This document shows, piece after piece, positions 12,511 to 23,509 of a stretch of 64,000 bases of DNA. Within the stretch, counting starts at the first letter, position 1, and each line of letters starts with the position of its first letter. The notes below the pieces were generated by a model. The model did no database searches, had not been told where the DNA came from, and saw only the letters and a program-made list of their open reading frames with translations. The position numbers and the translations under genes are program-made. This DNA is from Isoetes taiwanensis (taxonomy: Eukaryota > Streptophyta > Lycopodiopsida > Isoetales > Isoetaceae), in NCBI GenBank assembly GCA_021234155.1, contig JAJEKV010000081.1, positions 62,001 to 126,000 on the forward strand, in the 5' to 3' direction.

Positions 12511-15434
12511 GGATGCCAGACCATCAGGATCTGTTCTTGGAACATAAATGGGTTGGATGCTTTAAAGGCTGGTTCAATTGTAGAAAGATCTTAAAACGGG
12601 GCGTTGTCTTTTCTTGGAAACATACACATGAGCCGCGAGGAAAGTTGTATCTTGGAGATTCCGGTTTGTGGTTGTTTGTAAAACTTGGCAAGTAAAGGGA
12701 TGGAGACATAAAGGATTTGGAGGGATAGCATGTTATGTGCGACCGGAGTTTGGGCACTGCATTAAGGCGGTGGAAATTAAATCGCAACAGACAATCTGGG
12801 TGGAAGTTTCAGGTATTGATGGTAAATTATTTATAGGGGGGTGTTATTTTCCACCTCGTGGCTCTCCAGTGTATAATCAGGGGGATTTAGATGCAGAAGA
12901 CCCTTTTCATCATCTGGAGCAACAAGCATTGGAACTAATGGCTCTAGGGGAAGTGGTGTTAGTGGGCGATTTTAATGGAAGGGTTGGTCCTAGACAAGCT
13001 AGTATTTTTTGTGCATCAAAGGATCCCATTTGGTTAGATACTCTGAATAATGATGAAGTACAAATGGCAGGCTGGGCAAGAAAAACGGAGGATGATTATG
13101 AATATGTTACACCACAAGGCAGTCATTTATTGAATTTATTTGGGGGACTAGGTTTTGTGATATACAATGGCACATCAAATTATCCGTTATCAGGTGGAGC
13201 CACATCTAGAGGGGCTCAAAGCAGGGGATCAAGTGTGGTAGATTACCTTATTGCAGCAGATCATATGATAGACAAGATAGTAGACTTCAGGGTACAAGAT
13301 TGTCCAGAATCTGATCATTTATCATTGGTGTTCCATCTTAGAATAAGCGTACCATTGCAAGGGATGCAAGATGTGCAGCAAGAGGTAACTTCAAACCGTG
13401 TTCTCTTTGATTACTATAAAGCTGATCAATATGCAAAAAATTGTGAGGAAAAAATCAGCAATTTAGAATGGCCCACTAAGGTAACAGATTTGGATAGTTG
13501 GCTTACTACCTTGTTGATTGAAAGTGCAAATGAATGCTTTATGTCTGCTAGAAAGGCCAAGGGACTGCCATGCAATAAATGGTATGACGAGGAGTGTAAG
13601 GATTGGAGGATTAAATATAAACATGCACAGGCACATGAAAAGGAAGCCATACTGAAGATCTATAGAAAAACAAATGGAAAAAGGCGCAAATTTGAGGAGG
13701 ATAAGCGGGTGACATTTGTAAACAATATGGTGGCAAAGACTCGGAAGTTTTGGGGCGGTTTAAAAAATAGAAAGGGGCAAAAGTTCAAGTAGAGGAGGAG
13801 TTGTTAGTAGAGCACCTTACTAAACTATATCACTTGCGGGGTCCATGGGAGGATGCCGGGGAGGAAGTGAATATGGAACATTTATGGAAAAAGAGATAGA
13901 AGAGGGGTATTGGTCGGCTAGCTAATGGGAAAGCCTTGGACGCTATGGGTCTCTCTGCGAGAAATGATTATATGGGCGGGGCCACCGAACTCGAAGGTTA
14001 TTACCGAATGTTTAATCTTTCACTACGGGAAGGCTTTCCACTAGCTTGGCGGGGTAAATAGAGTAACTCCCATTCATAAAGCGGGGAGATGTGGCGAATC
14101 CGTAATTATAGAATGGTGATGGTTGGGAGTCTTTTACAAAAGCTGTTTGCTACATCTTGGAAAGAAAACTCAGCTCATGGGCGAGGGAAAAGGGGGTAAG
14201 ATCCGCAATGCAAGCGGGATTTAGACCCAAAAATCCACGATTGATCATTTGGTAACTTTTAGGGCTATATGAGAATCGGTCAAGAAGACCAAGAAACCAT
14301 TGTTTCTTGTTGTTTGTTGATTTTTCAAAGGCTTTTCGTCTGATTAAGCGGGAACATCGTGGGCAAGGATGGATAAACTCAATGTCCCAATGGATATCAA
14401 ATGCAATCATTGGCTCTACTCTATCGAGAAAGTGACGGTAAAAACTATCTTTCCGCTCTCCCAAAGACTATGAAATTGTCTCTAATATAGGTGTGAAGCG
14501 GGGATGCCCTTTGTCTCCTACATTGTTTGGCCTGTTTATTGATGAATTGGATGAATGGATAACCTCACGGGGAGGGAAGGAACATTTTTACGTGAGCATA
14601 TTATAAACTTGCTGATTTATCGCATGATGTGGTGATGTTTTCAATGTGGTGCCCAGGGTTTACAAAAGCACCTAGGTGCACTCTTTAGTTTTTGCGAAGT
14701 GATGGATATGAGAGTAAACCTTGAGAAGACAAAAATTATGATATTTGGGCAAAAGAAAACTGATCATTACACCTTTTTGTATGATAGCAAACTTGTAGAA
14801 ATCACATCTTCCTACAAATATTTGGATTTGTTAGCACACAATGACTACAAATGGAATCTAGCCGTAGACCAGAGAGTTGATGGGGGTTTAAAGGCTTTGT
14901 TTGACATGCAGAGGCGGTGCAAGAAGGCAGATCTTATTAAGTTTGATCTCAAGAAGACACTTTATGTAGCGCTAGTGCGTCCAGTTGCTTTGTATGGATG
15001 CGAAGTCTGGGGGCCTGGTCTAGCTCTGGATAGATGGAAAAGGTTAGAAAAAATTCAAAAGAAATTCATGCTTACGGAACTTGGAGTAAAGATGCAAACT
15101 CCCATAGGGATGATGCTTGCTGAAACAGGGCTTATGCCACTTGAGGTGGAAGCTTTATATCAAACAATTGTCTATGTTAGGAAGGTGTGGGCAAACAATA
15201 GAGAAGGATTACCAGGACTTGCAATGGAACAAAGTGTACACAAAGGTTGGTATGCAGATTTCTTAAAATGGTTATACAAATGGGGTATTACCTTTGATCG
15301 GATCCCAGACGATGCTAAGCAGGTTAAGGATTTTGTGTACCAGAAAGCACGAGATAAGCTATGGAGTGATCCAGGATCTAAATCTATATTTTATAGGACA
15401 CTGTTTAATCCTTCATTACGAGAGGCGCCTTACT

Positions 15435-15891
15435 TAACAACCAACACATCACTATTATTAACATTAATTAACACAAACCATTGCATCCAACACATTTAAA
15501 TTAAAATCCCCCTGAAACCCCCTTTGGTTTGGGTGCATATTCACACGGGGGGTTACTCCGGGCAACGAGAGCTGTCGGATGGGCATATTTGCCCTTTATT
15601 CCAAGATCTGGACCGTACATAGCGATCCTCGTTTGTGGGGTATGCCTGTACAAGTTTTTATACACTGTATATTAAAGTTTGCAATATACTATAAGGTTTG
15701 ATGAAATGTACTTAATGGTGTTAATTTTGTACATGTATTATAAGTTTTTAGGGGCTCTCGCTGCCCTACGTAACCCCCCGTGTGAATATGCACCCAAACC
15801 AAAGGGGGTTTCAGGGGGATTTTAATTTAAATGTGTTGGATGCAATGGTTTGTGTTAATTAATGTTAATAATAGTGATGTGTTGGTTGTTA
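15435..15891. repeat. Perfect 122-bp inverted repeat at the head of element A
   Basis: By eye, arms 15435-15556 and 15770-15891 are exact reverse complements around a 213-bp spacer. In element B the outer 65 bp of the left arm is missing and the remainder has diverged; in element C the left arm is absent. Confidence 0.9.
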
Positions 15892-18190
15892 TATTAAAAA
15901 AAATTTTGGGCCCTTCGGGCCCTAATAAAGGCCTTCGGGTACTAAGGATGGCATATATGCATGTAGACTTAATTACTAAGAAGCTTGGTAAAAAAAACAA
16001 CCATAACAAATATGCATGACTAATGTCAATAAAAGAAATAACCTCGATATTGCAACACAAGAATCATGTTAAATGCAATGCAGCATTCATGCCACCATTC
16101 ATATGTTTCCAATAATCTGAAGAATAAAAATATAGATTTATGAAGAAAGGGAATCTACTTGATGACATGAGGCCACCATATCCTAACAATGGAAACAAAC
16201 ACGCACCATTGTTTGTATTGTCTACAAACAGAAGCCATCTTGAATTATGAAGAACCAAAAAGAAAGAGCAACTTCAAATGAAAAAGAAAGAGCAACTTTA
16301 TGAGGCTCAAATGTAAGAATTAAATTAGGTCCAATTTGAAAATACACACTTGAAAACCATTGGGTTTTCTCAGTGAAAAATATCTCCTCCCCAATAATAA
16401 TGCTTTTGTCCTTAAATGGTGACGTGAAGCTCTTGCTAACCGCACAAATAGAAAACAATAGTCAACCATTGGATTTGAGAATTTAACAAAGCAAATGAAA
16501 TAAACCTAGGAATCTAAGAATGGAAAAATCCGGGCTTGGCCTGATAGATTGGTACGCAAGGATTTCAAAAATTATAGGGTAATCATAATCAAGCACCCCC
16601 TTTCTATACTTGTATAAAAGTTAGAAGAGATGCACCAAAGCCGAGTTATCATGGGTCTTGAAGGTTACGGATACCATGGCCCAAGAATTTTTATGAGGAC
16701 TCAGCTTATTCTAAAAGATCAAGGGGCATCAAAATAAGGAGGCATCTTTACCATAAATGAGGTAATGGTATATTATACTTTCACATACCAAGACAATTCC
16801 TGTTTAGCATAAGATGGAAGATTTGCTTCCAATCTGAAGCATTATATGCCGTCAAGGTGACACACTTTGCCACACAATGTCATTCAAAAGAACACATGGT
16901 CTTTACACATGCACAAAGGCAACAACATGCTCACAAATACCAAACTCTTTTGGCTTGATGGACCTCCAAACAAGTCCTGTCATAACCAGCGTAGCACTTA
17001 AAAAGCACCGGGACATCTGCTTTCGTGATTGTGCCTTTAAAATAAGTCGAGTTAAGTATTATAAGATTGAATATCCGAATGCAATTCTCATACACATAGC
17101 ATTTCTAAGAAGGAAGTAATTGTTTGGTTTGTGCGTTAAACAATTGGAAGGACTTTGAGATGCACTAAAATATGATAAGGAAAGTGCAAAAACGTGCATA
17201 TGAAAAAAGATGAGGAATAATAAATGGATAGAAGCAAAGTTAAAGCAAATCTGCTGGCATCTGCTACGGGAGCAACACCAGATACAATTCTATTCAGCAA
17301 CACTGCAGCATTGCAGCAAATGAGAACAAGCCTATCCACAAGGGCGAACTCCTTAGCAAGCTATCATAATTACTTACTTGTTTGAAATGGGCTGCCTTCA
17401 CAAGTGTAGACATACTTTCGGAGATGTGGCTCCATCATACATCATAAACAGGACGCAAACAGCATCATCCTGCATAAACGTATAGCTATAGGTAGATGCA
17501 TTAAAACAAAGAAACGGCGCATTCCTAAACAATACCTGTGCCTGATTTGTACCATCTTTTCTCTGGAGATAAAGGAAGCCAGCCTGCCAACCAAGCTGTC
17601 CGGATTTGCACAGCCAACACAACCATGAGAAGAAGGCTTAGGGCATCCACCTACAGCCTGCAAAATCCCATGCTTAGAATCCACAAAATCTTCACACTGA
17701 CTCAATTTTTTTATGTAAATAGAAGAGCAGGCATAATTGGATATCTGGCACAGGTAGAAGGTTGGGCAGTGGTAGAATATGGCATGGACCTGCTTCTTGC
17801 TTGTGGATCGCCTTGTTTACGGCCTCGCACACGCTAGCAAATCCGGAACCCTAAGCTAATCGTGGAATCCTTTGTATGGAATCCTTTGCTTGTGGATCGC
17901 CTATTTCTGGCATGTTGCCTGCTAGCAAATCCGGAACCCTAACCTAATCGTGGAATCCTTTGTATTGAAACCAATATTGAAAACCTAATATGCCAGTCAC
18001 TAAAAAATCATGCAAACACTAAAACACCCATAACCACACGATTTCCCTCTTCTTTAAAATCAATGGCTAAAAATGGGGTGCACTCTAGAAATACTGTTTA
18101 GTACATGCACGTGAATACATCATCCAAATCATAGGAAAACCTTAATGAAAAGCGTATAAAAAACCCAAAAAAAACCCCCTGTTATTATGC
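15437..18190. mobile_element. Element A: non-autonomous element with captured-sequence cargo
   Basis: This 2.75-kb insertion splits LINE ORF2. It has a head (15437 to about 15925) with a 122-bp inverted repeat and a GGGCCCTTCGGGCCC motif. A variable middle follows, then a tail (about 18075-18190) ending AACCCCCTGTTATTATGC. The same head and tail occur in elements B and C. Removing it together with one TA restores the LINE reading frame, suggesting a 2-bp TA target duplication (15435-15436 and 18191-18192). The two ends do not match each other as long terminal inverted repeats. The middle carries minus-strand exon-like pieces, for example an open segment at 17665-17543 bounded by CAG and GTATTG, that I cannot identify. 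No transposase is present. Confidence 0.72.
17800..17970. repeat. Tandem duplication inside element A
   Basis: Two copies of a segment of about 80 bp containing GCTAGCAAATCCGGAACCCT lie side by side. The same duplication is found in element B at about 25808-25975, so it predates the split of A and B. Confidence 0.7.
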
Positions 18191-18660
18191 TACATATTCA
18201 GGTAAGCTCCATATATAAGCGACAACTAATCAGCAGAATGAGACTCAGTTCACACCATTTGGGGGTTGAGGTGGGTAGATGGGGAGACATTCCGCGAGAT
18301 TTCAGGTTGTGCAAAGCTTGTGACAAAGAAATGGTAGAAGATGAGGAACATTTCCTGCTGCATTGTCAGGCATACCATGATCTTAGGGTCAAATATGGTC
18401 TTAACGGTATTGCTTTAGAGGATTTATTTATAAAAGCAACTGCTCCAGCAATAGCAAACTTCATTGCTGAGGCTCTTCCAAAAAGAGAGAATTACATAAT
18501 GCACTACAAAACACTTTTGGCTGATTATGAGCTTGGTATGAGAGAGATGACTAATGACCCTCAAGCAGATGAGGGCATTACTTAGTTATGCTATTGTACA
18601 AAGAACTTTGTATTTTTTGGATACGTCTCATAGATCTTGATGGTCTAGTAGACGAAATTA

Positions 18661-20494
18661 ATAAAATGTTCTTCTTCTTCATATAATACTTTTTATTCAA
18701 GCTATAGCATATACAGACATCTTCAAGCTATAGCATATACAGACATCTAGGTTCAATAAACTGCTCTTATTAATATAAATAAGCTTACTCAATCCTAAAA
18801 ATATTCCTACTTATAGACAGCCTTCTATCCCGCCTTCATAGACCTGTTGTAGAGCAATCAAATCCGAAGTGTCAAGGACCTATCAAGATTTCATCTCTAG
18901 CAAATGGAGTTGCAAAAACTGTTATAGTACTTCAGTATGGGAACTTCAGGTTTATGTAGGCCTGAGTTACAGTATAAATTTATTGTAATTGAGGACCAAA
19001 TTGCTAAGACAATTTGCTCACTGTCAGAATGGTATCTACCTAATTCTGGTCATTAAGCTGTAAAATTCTCATATTAGAGTGCCATGTGAATATCATAAGT
19101 CCATCCTCTTCTCCTATGTTGCATTTCCTCATCAATCCTGAATAGCAAAAGAAAGGAGGTTCAGATCCAGAGGAACAATTAAGCAACACCATATGTCACC
19201 TTGCATATGTTTGAACATTAAGAAGGAAATTACATGGAAAGCCCTTCATTCAAAGTGTAAAGGCTTGAAGCATCCATCTTGAGAGGTTCCTTAAGTTGAG
19301 AAACATACCTCTATGGAACTGCATTTGTAACTAAAGTGTCCTCTCACATGGCACATACAACATTGAGAGGACAGACCCATTGAAGCTTTTAAAAATCTGG
19401 GTTGGCTATATGAAGCAACTTGCCTGTAAATAGCTTCTTGGGCCCTCCTGCATGCCATTTCTTACAAATCGTTTTTGCAGTCAATGTGTCTTCATATTTG
19501 ATGCAGCAAGAGCTAGGACTAAAAGGAATACATACTGGTCTAGCTGGTCAAGTCATATGGATTCTCTGAAACTACTACATGTTCACCAAGTTCAGGAATA
19601 AGATGATTTATATTACATTCAAAGTAACAAATGGCACAAATACCACTAAAAATTTGCGATGGATCTAAAACAATAATTACAATGACTAAAGTATTTCGAA
19701 AATCATGTTTGATCTCTTGCAATGATCATAAAATGTTCTATCACCTCAACTCCAAAGTAAAAGTTTACCTTGATGCAGTTTAATGAAGAGTCTTTTTAGC
19801 AGATGCGTATCTGGTTGCAAAACCTACAAATAGAGATGCATACAATTGTCAAAGCCAACAAACAATGAAATCACAGACAGTATTTCTATACTCCACCTTG
19901 TAATATAAACCCTTATTTGCTTCGAGTTTAGAATAAAAGCCATAGCTAGCCATCGAGTTCAGATATGTTCAATAAGCACAAATTAAGTTGTGTGTCCTTA
20001 ATGACCTGTGGTATCAATCCATGTCAGCATCTTACCTTGATTAGGAAATTTTCATGAGTAGATCTGCATTCTCTGTCTTGTCTTGCAAGCTTGCAGCAAC
20101 TCAGAGTGAACCTCCAAATTCTGCCATTCAAAATATCATGGCAATGAGGTTCAACAGCCAAAAGCATATTCAATAACTTACAGTTAGGGTTCATTGATTA
20201 GAGTTCATGATGAGAACAATGGTTCTAGAATGGCTCTACTAGAGATATGATATGCTAACCCATCTAGAATGCTAACCCCTAGATGAACTATGTATCTATC
20301 TTCTCGAAATACCTGCTCCTAAATTGCCAACTCCGGCTCCGGGGATCTCCATCTCTTGCAGGTATTTTGGAATAGGTGCTCCTCAAGCTGATGCACGTGT
20401 TCTGGGGCTGTCGTAGCACTCTATGATGTCGAAGATGATCCTTGAATTGGGCCCAGGCGACAATTCGAGGCCCATAAGATAGTGGAGCAAAAGT
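18661..20494. other. No gene recognised
   Basis: This holds a 29-bp tandem duplication (TTCAAGCTATAGCATATACA, at about 18697 and 18726) and otherwise intron-like AT-rich sequence. No exon or domain can be supported. Confidence 0.45.
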
Positions 20495-21934
20495 GGACTT
20501 ATTCAAATCTATGCCTTCAAGGATGCCATGATAAAATCATATGTATTTTTAACTCTTGTTGATTTTAATAATTTCATCAATTTATTTTTAACATAAACGT
20601 AATCATTTGATTGAAACTAATCAAATGATTACGTTCATATTTTACTATATAAAAAAGGAGTAGTTTATTACTGATTAATTTCAATATATTTCATTTCATT
20701 AATAATAAATTGTTCAATACTTATTACAAAAACATTAACTTTATCATTTAATTAATTTCAACCTGAAACTTTTCTTAAAGTATTTTTAAAAGTGTAAAAA
20801 TTTATAAATTGTGATATTCTCATTACTAATTTTTAAGTCAATTGCTTATTAATCCATCAGGTTTTATTTAGAAATTATTATGATTGCCAAATTTTAAATT
20901 TGTTAAGATGACTCACTTTTTGCCATGTTGAATCATAGGTACAACATTAGATACCGCCTTACTTTTTACAAAATAAATATTTAAATTACATGGGATGCCA
21001 AGAGAAATTATATCCGATAGGAACTTCTTCAACATGATCCAGACTAAGTTGGCTATGAGCACGGCTTATCATCTCCAAACCGACGGTGAAACGAAGCGCA
21101 CCAACAGAATTCTAAAGATATGTTGAGAAGCTTTGTGTGGAACGAACAATCCAAATGGGGGGACTACATTTACTTTACATCCTTGGTCACCTTCTGAGTA
21201 ATTGTATATGACATTTTATATATTGTATTTTTGGTTCTCTTTTATTGAGAGGCCAATGTTGCAGGGGGGGTGTTGAAATGCCACGTTGGGCTCTCATCTA
21301 AACTTAGCTCTTCCAAGTTTAGACATGCCTTTTCCATATTTGGACATGCCTTTTTCTATGTACTTATATATGTGTTCATGTTCAATACATTGCTTGAGTC
21401 TTTGGGATTACTCCTTTGTTCTAGTCTTTTATATACTTTTGCAGTAGAATTTGCTTATAACAGCACCAAGCAGAAATCCTCCCAAATGTCCCCCTTTATG
21501 ATTAACTACGATTATCAGTGCCTGACACTAGACACTTGGCATAATCCAGTATCTAAAGTCAAAGTTTCTCAACAAATGTTGTCGGATATGCAGCAGTGTC
21601 TCTTCTAATGTTGCAGATAAGAGAAGGTAAGGGTTTGCAAGATATTATTGAAGGGCTTAGAATTGAAGCCTGTCAATTGCAAGAAGAAAGTCAATGATTT
21701 GAACTTGAAACACAAACTTATCGAATACAGGTAATTGCTTCTAACTGGTAGCTTTTTATATTCTTGAAATTTTTAATTTTAGATAGATTCAAATGAAAAT
21801 TTGTTCGGAAAGCAATGATATTTTTTTCGTTTTAAATTAAAGATAAACTTATATAATTAAAACATAATCGAGAAGAATTATATATTCTTATAATGGCGTC
21901 CTTGAAGTGTTAACTATTAAATTTGAATAAGTTC
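20495..21934. mobile_element. Inverted-repeat element X1 holding a gypsy relic
   Basis: The left end (GGACTTATTCAAAT at 20495, followed by TTCAAGGATGCCATGATAA) is matched in reverse complement by the right end (GAATAAGTTC ending 21934, preceded by a degenerate copy of the same block). The ends resemble those of element X2 at 22204-22776, so both belong to one terminal-inverted-repeat family with subterminal similarity of about 80 bp. The interior includes Ty3/gypsy integrase remnants. No transposase frame or clear target duplication is visible. Confidence 0.5.
20990..21605 (+). pseudogene. Ty3/gypsy integrase relic
   Basis: Frames from about 21050 to 21190 read [19 protein letters not shown] and FVWNEQSKWGDYI, the conserved end of the Ty3/gypsy integrase core. 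At 21436-21600 AVEFAYNSTKQKSSQMSPFM corresponds to the next conserved block. Between them about 240 bp of unrelated DNA contains a G-run followed by TGTTGAAATGCC, which resembles a polypurine tract with an LTR start. The gene is dead: it has stops and frameshifts, and the remainder of pol is absent. Confidence 0.82.
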
Positions 21935-22203
21935 AATTTTCGTTGAATATGTTATTTAGGCTTCTTAGTTTATAGTCAATTGCTCGTTTTGTTTAAGTGA
22001 AATTGCATTTGTCAGTTGATTAAGTGAAATTGCATTTGTCTGTTGATGTAACAAACAGGATGAGCTCTAGCGAGAGCGTACTTCATGCTTTGAAAGCGGA
22101 GATGGTGGCCATTGTTAGGGAAAATGCAATTGCCCATCTTCTTACCGTCATTAGCATATGCGCAGGAGTTGGCCTCTCTGCATATGATGACATATTCATA
22201 TAT

Positions 22204-22776
22204 GGACTTATTCATATTAAATAGATAGCACTTCAAGGATGCTATTATAAGATTATAGGTATCATTTAATCTTTCTTGAATTTAATAATTCTTATAAGTA
22301 ATTTATAAACTTTTAGCCATCTTAAAAATATTTTAAGAAGAGTTTTAGGTTAAAGTTAATTAAATGATAAACTTTTGTTTTAATGACCATATTTTACATC
22401 GTTTATTATTGTTGAATTTTGGGATTAAATTATTTTTTTAACAATTTTATAAGTTACTTCATCAATAATAAAGCATTCAACCTAAAAGTTTCATCATATG
22501 TAGTTCTTTCTATAACAAAATTTAATTCTAATTTGATTGGAGCGAAAATTAGTATAGCAAATTTTCTTCTTTAAATATTTTTTAAAAAAAATAATATTTT
22601 AATAAGAAAGTGAAAATAGATTAAAGTGAAAATTTAAGTTAGAAAGCAATTTTATACTTTAGTAACCATTATACTTTTGATCTAATGATGAATTCAACAA
22701 ATTATTAAAATCAATAAGAGTTAATAAAAATACATATAATCTTATCATGGCATCTTTGAAGTATTTGAATAAGTCC
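22204..22776. mobile_element. MITE-like inverted-repeat element X2
   Basis: This non-coding element of about 570 bp is AT-rich. Its left end GGACTTATTCATATTAAAT and right end ATTTGAATAAGTCC are inverted, and the subterminal CTTCAAGGATGC block is also inverted. It shares these ends with X1. I could not find a convincing target duplication. Confidence 0.5.
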
Positions 22777-23509
22777 AAATTTTGTTATACATGTCATGTG
22801 GATTAGGTCTAGAGTATAGCATGTATATGTTAGGGTTTACATGTTGTACTACTTGGATCCAACGAGGTGCATCCACTTGGCATGACACCTATGGTGTGTG
22901 GCCATGTGAAAAATGGACTTCCATATACCTTAGGGTGGCTAAGTTATGATAATAACTTGGCCTTGCTCCATGCTAGGTGTGGCCTATGTCGATGAGTACA
23001 AGCCTACTATAATGAAGCAATGTTATTAGCATTGTCAATAGCCTTTGCAAATGCTTTGTGAATAGAGCCAAAGTTATCTTGCCTTTGCTCTCTAGACATC
23101 TTCTTGTAAATCTTAGACCTGAATGACAAACCATTGATAAAAGAATCAATAAGATGCATTATAGAAATGTGGATTTGACTTATTTGACATATCATAAAGC
23201 ATGCGTTGGATCTCAACATACTGGTTCACACTCTCATTCCTTTTTATGCAGAATGTATGCAATTCAAAGATCAATTATTGAGCAGCAGAAACTGTATCAA
23301 ACCTTTTTGAAACTTGTAGACAAAATTGTCGCAAGAAATTATGCCATGCCTAATGATATAATCATACTACGCTCTTGGTTCATGATCTCCCATAGACTTT
23401 CCAAGTTCTTGAATTCTATCCCCTTTCCTGTGTCCATATTCAATGTAATAATCCTCGATGTATTCATTAGACATTACATTAGACATGTTTACATTAGACA
23501 TGTTTACAA
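22777..23509. other. No gene recognised
   Basis: A minus-strand frame at 23007-23219 reads INGLSFRSKIYKKMSREQR, loosely like part of a retrotransposon gag, but too little remains to classify. Short ATTAGACATGTTTAC repeats sit at 23465-23510, next to element B. Confidence 0.4.

Larger units (their letters stand above)
12513..18585 (+). pseudogene. LINE ORF2: endonuclease-reverse transcriptase, split by element A
   Basis: The endonuclease starts near 12520 with ICSWNINGLDA. Its main open frame is 12668-13792, with the conserved GDFNGR at about 12970 and SDHLSLVF at about 13315, the Asp/Asn and Asp/His motifs of the exonuclease-endonuclease-phosphatase fold that nicks target DNA. RT follows in broken frames: VKRGCPLSPTLFGLFIDE near 14495, then a damaged catalytic box at about 14610 where YADD is expected, then 14699-15430 intact through the thumb (NLEKTKIMIFG). 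The coding sequence stops at the element A boundary and resumes at 18193 with HIQVSSIYKRQL. A Cys/His knuckle (CKACDKEMVEDEEHFLLHC) follows, and the frame stops at 18585. Confidence 0.87.
11400..18660 (+). mobile_element. Near full-length LINE with ORF1 and ORF2, interrupted by element A
   Basis: Removing the insertion at 15437-18190 leaves about 4.5 kb. In order there is a T-rich 5' segment, ORF1 with a coiled coil, an apurinic-type endonuclease, reverse transcriptase and a C-terminal zinc knuckle. The 3' end carries the hairpin GATCTTGATGGTC (18633-18645) and a short (TTC)n tail near 18650-18660. The order ORF1, EN, RT is that of L1-type LINEs. Many frameshifts break ORF1 and the palm of RT, while the endonuclease is almost intact. 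It shares the 3' hairpin and RT motifs with the other LINEs in the window. Confidence 0.87.

Noticed and set aside
17398-17705. Minus-strand Cys-rich frames in elements A and B as a real gene
   Set aside because: They look like one or more captured exons bounded by splice-like ends, but no family is recognisable and both copies carry the same closed surroundings.
15437-18190. Element A as a Helitron
   Set aside because: There is no TC start or CTRR end with an adjacent hairpin, and the apparent TA duplication does not fit insertion between A and T without duplication.
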